The notes below the pieces were generated by a model that was not told the origin of the DNA, made no database searches, and saw nothing but the letters and a program-made list of their open reading frames with translations. 9,665 bases of DNA from Actinomycetes bacterium. GTDB taxonomy: Bacteria > Actinomycetota > Acidimicrobiia > Acidimicrobiales > SZUA-35. Location: NCBI GenBank assembly GCA_024227975.1, contig JAAETV010000359.1:1-9665 (forward strand). Reading direction: 5' to 3'. Shown here piece after piece: positions 5,975 to 9,665 of this stretch (within the stretch, counting starts at the first letter, position 1; each line of letters opens with the position of its first letter). Position numbers and translations under genes: made by a program.

Positions 5975-7353
5975 CGTTCAAGCTTTCGTGCTTCGCTGTC
6001 GCTCTCCTTCGCTTCGGCCTTTTGGCCCAGTCCTCGCAGCGCCGCACTCCGTGCTCGGTACGCCGAGGCGAGGCTCGGGTCGAGGCTGATAGCACGATTG
6101 GCGGACTCAAGTGCCTCGCGGTGGCGCATTAGTCTGTTCAGCGCCATCGCTTGGCTGTAGTGGGCATCCGCGTCATTCGGATCCTGTTGGATGGCCTGGT
6201 TGGTAGTGGCCAAGGCTTCGGCCGGACGTCCGGCCCAGTCAAGGATTATGGCTCGGCTGTGCCGGGAAACAGCTGATGACCGTCTGGCGGAGCGAACTTC
6301 TGGTGCGATCTGCGTTGGTTGATTGGAAACGTCAAAAGGCTCCGGGCGCCACAGCTCGGTCTCCCCGGTGTCTGCCTCCGGGGGTCCTGATCGATCGAGA
6401 GAGGACGATTGCTCCGGGGGTACAGACTGGTCGGTCGGGGCTGTCTCGTTCCGGGCACTCTGGCTGGGACGAACCGGGTCATCCGCTGGTCGGATCATGC
6501 CGCTGGGAGCGACAACGGTCTGGGTCTGCTCTGACAATTCGATCGCCTGCTGGAGCTCATCGGTGAATATCGCAGCCGATGCCGGACGGTCGTCGGGTGA
6601 TTTTGCCATCGCCCTCTGCAGGAACTGGTTCAGGCTCGGTGGCCCGTCGGCTAGATCCGGCACAGGGTGGTCTGCGATCCGGACGACATAGGCGAGCTGG
6701 GAGTCGTTGGCGTCAGGGTCTTGGAAGGGCGGTGCTCCTGCGATCAGCTCAAAGAGGGTCGAAGCCAGGGAGTAGAGATCAGATCGCTCGTCTCGTTGGT
6801 CTCTGCCTCCGGCGAACGTTTCCGGTGGGGCGTGAGCCAGGGAGAAAGCGATGCCCTGGGTTGTCGAAGTCGCCTCCCGAATCGCCGAGATGCCGAAGTC
6901 GGCGAGCTTTGGTGTACCTGCCACACCGAGCAGGATGTTGGCAGGCTTGATGTCCCGGTGAAGGATCCCTTGTGAGTGCCCGTGCTCGAGGGCGTTGGCG
7001 ATTGGCAGAATCCAGTCGACCGCTTGCGCCCAAGGGACAGTCTGGGCAGACAACAGTTGGTCGTGGAGCGAACCGCCCTCAAGGTACTCCATCAGCAGAT
7101 AGGGGTTTCCTGCCGTCGTGTAGCCGGCAGAGTGGGGAACGACGACGTTGGGATGGCCGGTCATCCTCCCCATTGTGAGGCGCTCACGTTCGAAACGTCG
7201 CCGGCCGCCATCGTCCAGCTGGTGCAGCACCTTGACCGCCACAGTTCGACCAAAGCTGGCATCAGTCGCCGAATAGACCTTCGCGAAGCCACCGGCACCA
7301 ATCTCCTCGGCGTCAGCCAAGCCATCTATCCCCAGATCGGTCTCACTCACCAT
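5971..7353 (-). CDS. Hanks-type Ser/Thr protein kinase with C-terminal TPR repeats
   Basis: The product has 460 residues. The kinase domain (about 10-270) has the elements of an active enzyme: glycine loop GAGGFAKV (19-26), K41 in VAVKVL, helix-C E57, H132-R-D134 with K136 and N139, DFG at 152-154, an APPE motif at 175-178 and late R256. The activation loop is Ser/Thr-rich (ATSTT at 161-165), a likely autophosphorylation site. Residues 270-355 are a Pro/Ser/Thr/Gln-rich linker. Residues about 365-455 contain tetratricopeptide units (WAGRPAEALATTNQAIQQDP; LMRHREALESANRAISLDPS), expected to bind partners. There is no transmembrane segment, so unlike PknB-type receptors it should be cytosolic. 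AGGAGG lies only 1 nt before ATG 7353; GTG at 7350, 4 nt after it, may be the true start. It is followed by an overlapping 124-residue gene. Confidence 0.93.
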   Translation of the reverse strand: MVSETDLGIDGLADAEEIGAGGFAKVYSATDASFGRTVAVKVLHQLDDGGRRRFERERLTMGRMTGHPNVVVPHSAGYTTAGNPYLLMEYLEGGSLHDQLLSAQTVPWAQAVDWILPIANALEHGHSQGILHRDIKPANILLGVAGTPKLADFGISAIREATSTTQGIAFSLAHAPPETFAGGRDQRDERSDLYSLASTLFELIAGAPPFQDPDANDSQLAYVVRIADHPVPDLADGPPSLNQFLQRAMAKSPDDRPASAAIFTDELQQAIELSEQTQTVVAPSGMIRPADDPVRPSQSARNETAPTDQSVPPEQSSSLDRSGPPEADTGETELWRPEPFDVSNQPTQIAPEVRSARRSSAVSRHSRAIILDWAGRPAEALATTNQAIQQDPNDADAHYSQAMALNRLMRHREALESANRAISLDPSLASAYRARSAALRGLGQKAEAKESDSEARKLER

Positions 7354-7410
7354 CCCTCCTGACCTACGGTGGCAATCGCCGCCAGGTTACGTCGTCGGGA
7401 GTGAGCGTGC

Positions 7411-7656
7411 TCAGCCGCTGACTTCAATCTCCTGACCTGCAAGGCGGGAGACGTAGCTCCGGCTGAGATCATTGCTCCAATCGGCGAGGGCGAGCCATTG
7501 CCCAAGCTCATCTAGCGCCCGGGTGGTCGTTGTCGGCCACGAGCAGACAGATCCTGGTGACCGTCCACAGTCGGCCAATTCACCGCTCAGAACATAGTGA
7601 GAACATGAGCTTGATTCTGAGGGGTCAGCAGCGGATGCGACCGATTCATCGCCCAT
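7411..7656 (-). CDS. Possible small hypothetical protein upstream of the kinase
   Basis: This 81-residue reading frame on the kinase strand ends 57 bp before the kinase start, so it could be the first gene of the same transcript. Residues 40-81 (TTTTRALDELGQWLALADWS then NDLSRSYVSRLAGQEIEVSG) look like protein with GC-biased third positions. The first 40 residues lie in repeat copy B and are Ser-rich and uninformative. No convincing ribosome-binding site precedes 7656. It may be a real small protein, the tail of a lost gene, or chance. I do not recognise a family. Confidence 0.3.
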   Translation of the reverse strand: MGDESVASAADPSESSSCSHYVLSGELADCGRSPGSVCSWPTTTTRALDELGQWLALADWSNDLSRSYVSRLAGQEIEVSG

Positions 7657-7779
7657 CGCAGTTCTCCCAGCTCAGGGCACGTCCGGCACCCAGTGCAATC
7701 CCCCGGTCAACACCGTTCCGCCCGCTACGGATCGGAAGATTGGGGTTTCGAGTACCTCCAAGCGCGAAGAGTACTCCCC
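7585..7779. repeat. Direct repeat copy B, flanking the kinase gene pair
   Basis: This is the partner of copy A (5331-5534), in the same orientation and 2.25 kb away. Shared features are the paired AGAACA boxes 11 bp apart (7589 and 7600), the middle block at 7657-7671, and the strongly conserved block at 7725-7779 with paired GAGTAC boxes (7750 and 7769). Weak similarity may extend left to about 7545 and right to about 7795. It lies between the kinase gene start and the promoter of the beta-helix gene. From 7780 to 7889 I see nothing further that can be named. Confidence 0.65.
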
Positions 7780-7889
7780 GCTGAGGAGTGCCTGGGTCCG
7801 AGGAAGCTGCTGGTCAGCGAATCGGCTCCGCGCTGAGCCTCCGTGAACGGCGGGATCCGGCGCGACCTTCTGGATTGCCACTACCCATA

Positions 7890-7919
7890 ACTGGAACAAC
7901 ACCCATCAACCAGTACAAT
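7890..7919 (+). promoter_or_regulatory. Promoter with overlapping inverted repeat for the beta-helix gene
   Basis: TACAAT at 7914-7919 matches the -10 consensus at 5 of 6 positions. A weak -35 (CTGGAA, 7891-7896) lies 17 bp upstream. ACTGG (7890-7894) and CCAGT (7910-7914) form a perfect inverted repeat whose arms are 20 bp apart, about two helical turns, overlapping both promoter boxes as a repressor operator would. The predicted leader is about 70 nt. Confidence 0.45.
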
Positions 7920-7943
7920 CGTGCGCTGGCAGGATTGCTCTGC

Positions 7944-7957
7944 ACCCGACTTCGGGT
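7944..7957 (+). promoter_or_regulatory. Leader hairpin before the beta-helix gene
   Basis: ACCCGA and TCGGGT form a perfect palindromic stem with a CT centre, in practice CCCG/CGGG around a tetraloop. It lies in the predicted 5' leader, 39 nt before the start at 7997. There is no T-tract. It may stabilise the message or affect translation; no known riboswitch structure is recognised. Confidence 0.3.
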
Positions 7958-7996
7958 CGTGTGTGCCGTGAATCTCTCGGTGGAGAAGGCGGATTG

Positions 7997-9619
7997 GTGC
8001 AGAAGGACCTACGCGTATCGCGAGTTGCCGTGTACATCGCTGCATCAATAGTAGTTCTTGGCCTCGTCATCAGTTTCAGCATCGGAGGCGAGCCTGGCCA
8101 GCACGTCTCAACCCCCGACGTCAGCACTGCTGCGCTGGTCGGTGAGGTCCCTGCTGTCACCGTCCCTGATGTCGAGCTTCCAACGACCACCTTGTCTGGC
8201 TCCGCGATCGCTCCAGAATTCGATGCTGTTCCAGGAGTCGTAGACGTGGCCGCCGGCTCCGCCGTCGTCGCCGATCCCTCCGCTGATTCGGAGTCCACCT
8301 CGGATCCGGGCACCGACCCGGAGCCGACTTCGACTTCCGCCCCCGCCTCGAATCTTGCCAGCGGTTCGGCGTCACCCAGTGGCTCCGCACCTATCACTGT
8401 CCCTGGGCCTACTACGTCCACCGCAACCGATGTGGTCTTCGTCAGTTCGATCACGGGCAATGACGGCAACGACGGACGGACGGCCGAGACACCCTGGCGC
8501 TCCCTCCAAAGCTCCATCAATCGGCTACAACCGGGCCAGACCCTCTACGTGATGGATGGTGACTACTCAGAGCAACGTGAGCCAGGCAACCCCCACTATG
8601 TGGTCAACGTAAGTGGGAAGCCTGGTAGCTGGATCCATATCGCGGCCGCTCCCGGCCACCGTCCAAGGCTCGTACCGAGGAGTGGGAACGGGATATCCAT
8701 CCTGGGCGACTACATCGAAGTGAGTGGGCTTCGGATCGACGGCGAGACCTTCGATGCTGCCAACTCCTACGGCTGGGGCATTCTCGTCCGTAGCTCTCAC
8801 CATGTCCGGTTGACCAGCAACGTGATCTCGGACATGCCTGTCGGGGGCATCTCGGCTGTCGAGTCAACCAATCTCGAGATCTACCGCAATGAGGTCTTCG
8901 GCAATTCGTTCTGGGGTACCGAGCAGGGGAGTGGGATCTCCATATGGCACAGCCGTGACCACGGCACCCAGTCGGCCGCTGATGGCTACCACGACAAGAT
9001 CATCGGCAACATCATCTACGGCAACGAGAACAAGGTGTATTCCCGCTGGGCTCCGGTCTCGAACGCCATAACCGATGGCAACGGCATCATCATCGACGAG
9101 GCCTCGCACTTCAACTACCAGGGCCGGACCTTGATCGCCAACAACGTTGTCTTCGACAACGGAGCCCGGGGCATCATTGTCTGGGAGTCAGCTGGGGTGG
9201 ACGTCGTCTTCAACACCACCTTCCACAACGGCCGGACGGCGGCTCTGACTGGTGCCAGGGTCGAGCTCGCCGTCGGACGTTCGACTGACTGCAAGCTGTT
9301 GAACAATGTGGCCTGGAGCCGGCCTGGCCTGGCCGCCTTGACATCGGTGGGCACCGAGAAACCGACGATTGGGGGCAATGTGTTCATAACCGACACTCCC
9401 TCGGGCCATGAAACCAGCCTGGATCTCGTTACCACGGCGGATCCCGGCATGGTTGCTCCCTCGACGAACCGTGCAACCGCTGACTTCCATCTTGTGGCCG
9501 GCAGCATCCTCGAAGCGCGAGCCGTCGACATCGGGCCCCGTGTTGCCGTCGATGCCGGTGGTGGCTCTCGCCCTGCGGTCGGTGCCGATGTCGGGGCCTA
9601 CGAGCTTGGCGCCTCCTAG
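7997..9619 (+). CDS. Membrane-anchored or secreted right-handed beta-helix protein
   Basis: GTG at 7997 is chosen because GGAGAAGG (7982-7989) sits 7 nt upstream; an in-frame GTG at 7961 has no such site. The product has 540 residues. Residues about 9-29 are one hydrophobic segment after a short basic start, acting as signal peptide or anchor. Residues about 31-145 are a low-complexity Ser/Thr/Pro/Ala/Asp linker suited to crossing the cell wall. From about 147 (VFVSSITGNDGNDG, TPWRSLQSSINRLQPG, TLYVMDGDY) it has the opening typical of parallel beta-helix proteins. Short rungs follow, such as VRLTSNVIS, LEIYRNEVFGN, KIIGNIIYGN, TLIANNVVFDN and VVFNTTFHN, and it closes with VGADVGAYE. This fold is shared by polysaccharide lyases, epimerases and adhesins. 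DGNGIIIDE (360-368) could be part of an active cleft, but the substrate and any catalysis are unproven. It acts outside the cell. Confidence 0.88.
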   Translation: MQKDLRVSRVAVYIAASIVVLGLVISFSIGGEPGQHVSTPDVSTAALVGEVPAVTVPDVELPTTTLSGSAIAPEFDAVPGVVDVAAGSAVVADPSADSESTSDPGTDPEPTSTSAPASNLASGSASPSGSAPITVPGPTTSTATDVVFVSSITGNDGNDGRTAETPWRSLQSSINRLQPGQTLYVMDGDYSEQREPGNPHYVVNVSGKPGSWIHIAAAPGHRPRLVPRSGNGISILGDYIEVSGLRIDGETFDAANSYGWGILVRSSHHVRLTSNVISDMPVGGISAVESTNLEIYRNEVFGNSFWGTEQGSGISIWHSRDHGTQSAADGYHDKIIGNIIYGNENKVYSRWAPVSNAITDGNGIIIDEASHFNYQGRTLIANNVVFDNGARGIIVWESAGVDVVFNTTFHNGRTAALTGARVELAVGRSTDCKLLNNVAWSRPGLAALTSVGTEKPTIGGNVFITDTPSGHETSLDLVTTADPGMVAPSTNRATADFHLVAGSILEARAVDIGPRVAVDAGGGSRPAVGADVGAYELGAS

Positions 9620-9637
9620 CCCTTTTCGCTGAACGAT

Positions 9638-9657
9638 GCTCGAGAACATGGTCGAGC
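9638..9657 (+). terminator. Hairpin after the beta-helix gene
   Basis: GCTCGA and TCGAGC form a perfect 6-bp stem with an 8-nt loop, starting 18 nt after the stop codon. Position and shape fit a terminator, but no T-tract follows within the window. The loop region contains GAGAACATG, a word also found in repeat copy B. Confidence 0.4.
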
Positions 9658-9665
9658 GGGACGCC

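Noticed and set aside
9628..9657. Possible third copy of the AGAACA-containing repeat at the window end
   Set aside because: Only a short word (GAGAACATG) and a loosely alignable flank are shared. The hairpin after the stop explains it better, and the window ends too soon to decide.
1..9665. CRISPR arrays, rRNA genes, complete tRNA genes, integrases
   Set aside because: No regularly spaced identical repeats, no recognisable rRNA or full tRNA cloverleaf, and no recombinase other than the IS256 remnant were found.

Overview
The window is high-GC DNA with GC-rich third codon positions. Its mix of families is typical of Actinomycetota: an alpha/beta-hydrolase fused to a class III cyclase, a Hanks-type kinase with TPRs, an HxlR regulator with a C-terminal extension, and a scramblase-like remnant. 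A member of Acidimicrobiia would fit, but the genus cannot be fixed from the sequence alone. It looks like a patchwork of intact single genes separated by decaying ones, not one long operon.

Layout. (1) 6-749, minus: a lipoprotein of unknown function, with a -10 box placed so that its mRNA would be leaderless. (2) 789-1399, minus: the C-terminal half of an IS256-family transposase, 5'-truncated and frameshifted by one missing base. (3) 1447-2094, minus, and 2237-2812, plus: a divergent pair made of an HxlR-type regulator and a beta-carbonic anhydrase, sharing an AT-rich spacer of about 140 bp. (4) 3009-4301, plus: a fusion of a degenerate alpha/beta-hydrolase and an intact-looking class III nucleotide cyclase. 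(5) 4447-5273: two gene remnants lying head to head, both truncated at their 5' ends and each broken by one in-frame stop. The minus-strand one is a scramblase/LURP-one-like protein; the plus-strand one is unidentified. (6) 5971-7353, minus: a soluble Ser/Thr kinase with C-terminal TPRs. It overlaps an uncharacterised 124-residue gene by GTGA and is preceded by a possible 81-residue ORF. (7) 7997-9619, plus: a membrane-anchored or secreted right-handed beta-helix protein with its own predicted promoter and a Ser/Thr/Pro-rich linker.

The least expected structure is a pair of diverged direct repeats of about 200 bp (5331-5534 and 7585-7779). They bracket the kinase and its partner gene. Their conserved blocks keep the same order and near-constant spacing, and both copies carry the same internal short repeats. 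No known element explains them. The kinase/124-residue pair between these repeats is the best candidate here for an undescribed module, but its function is inference only. The carbonic anhydrase, the cyclase and the beta-helix protein each look like independent transcription units.
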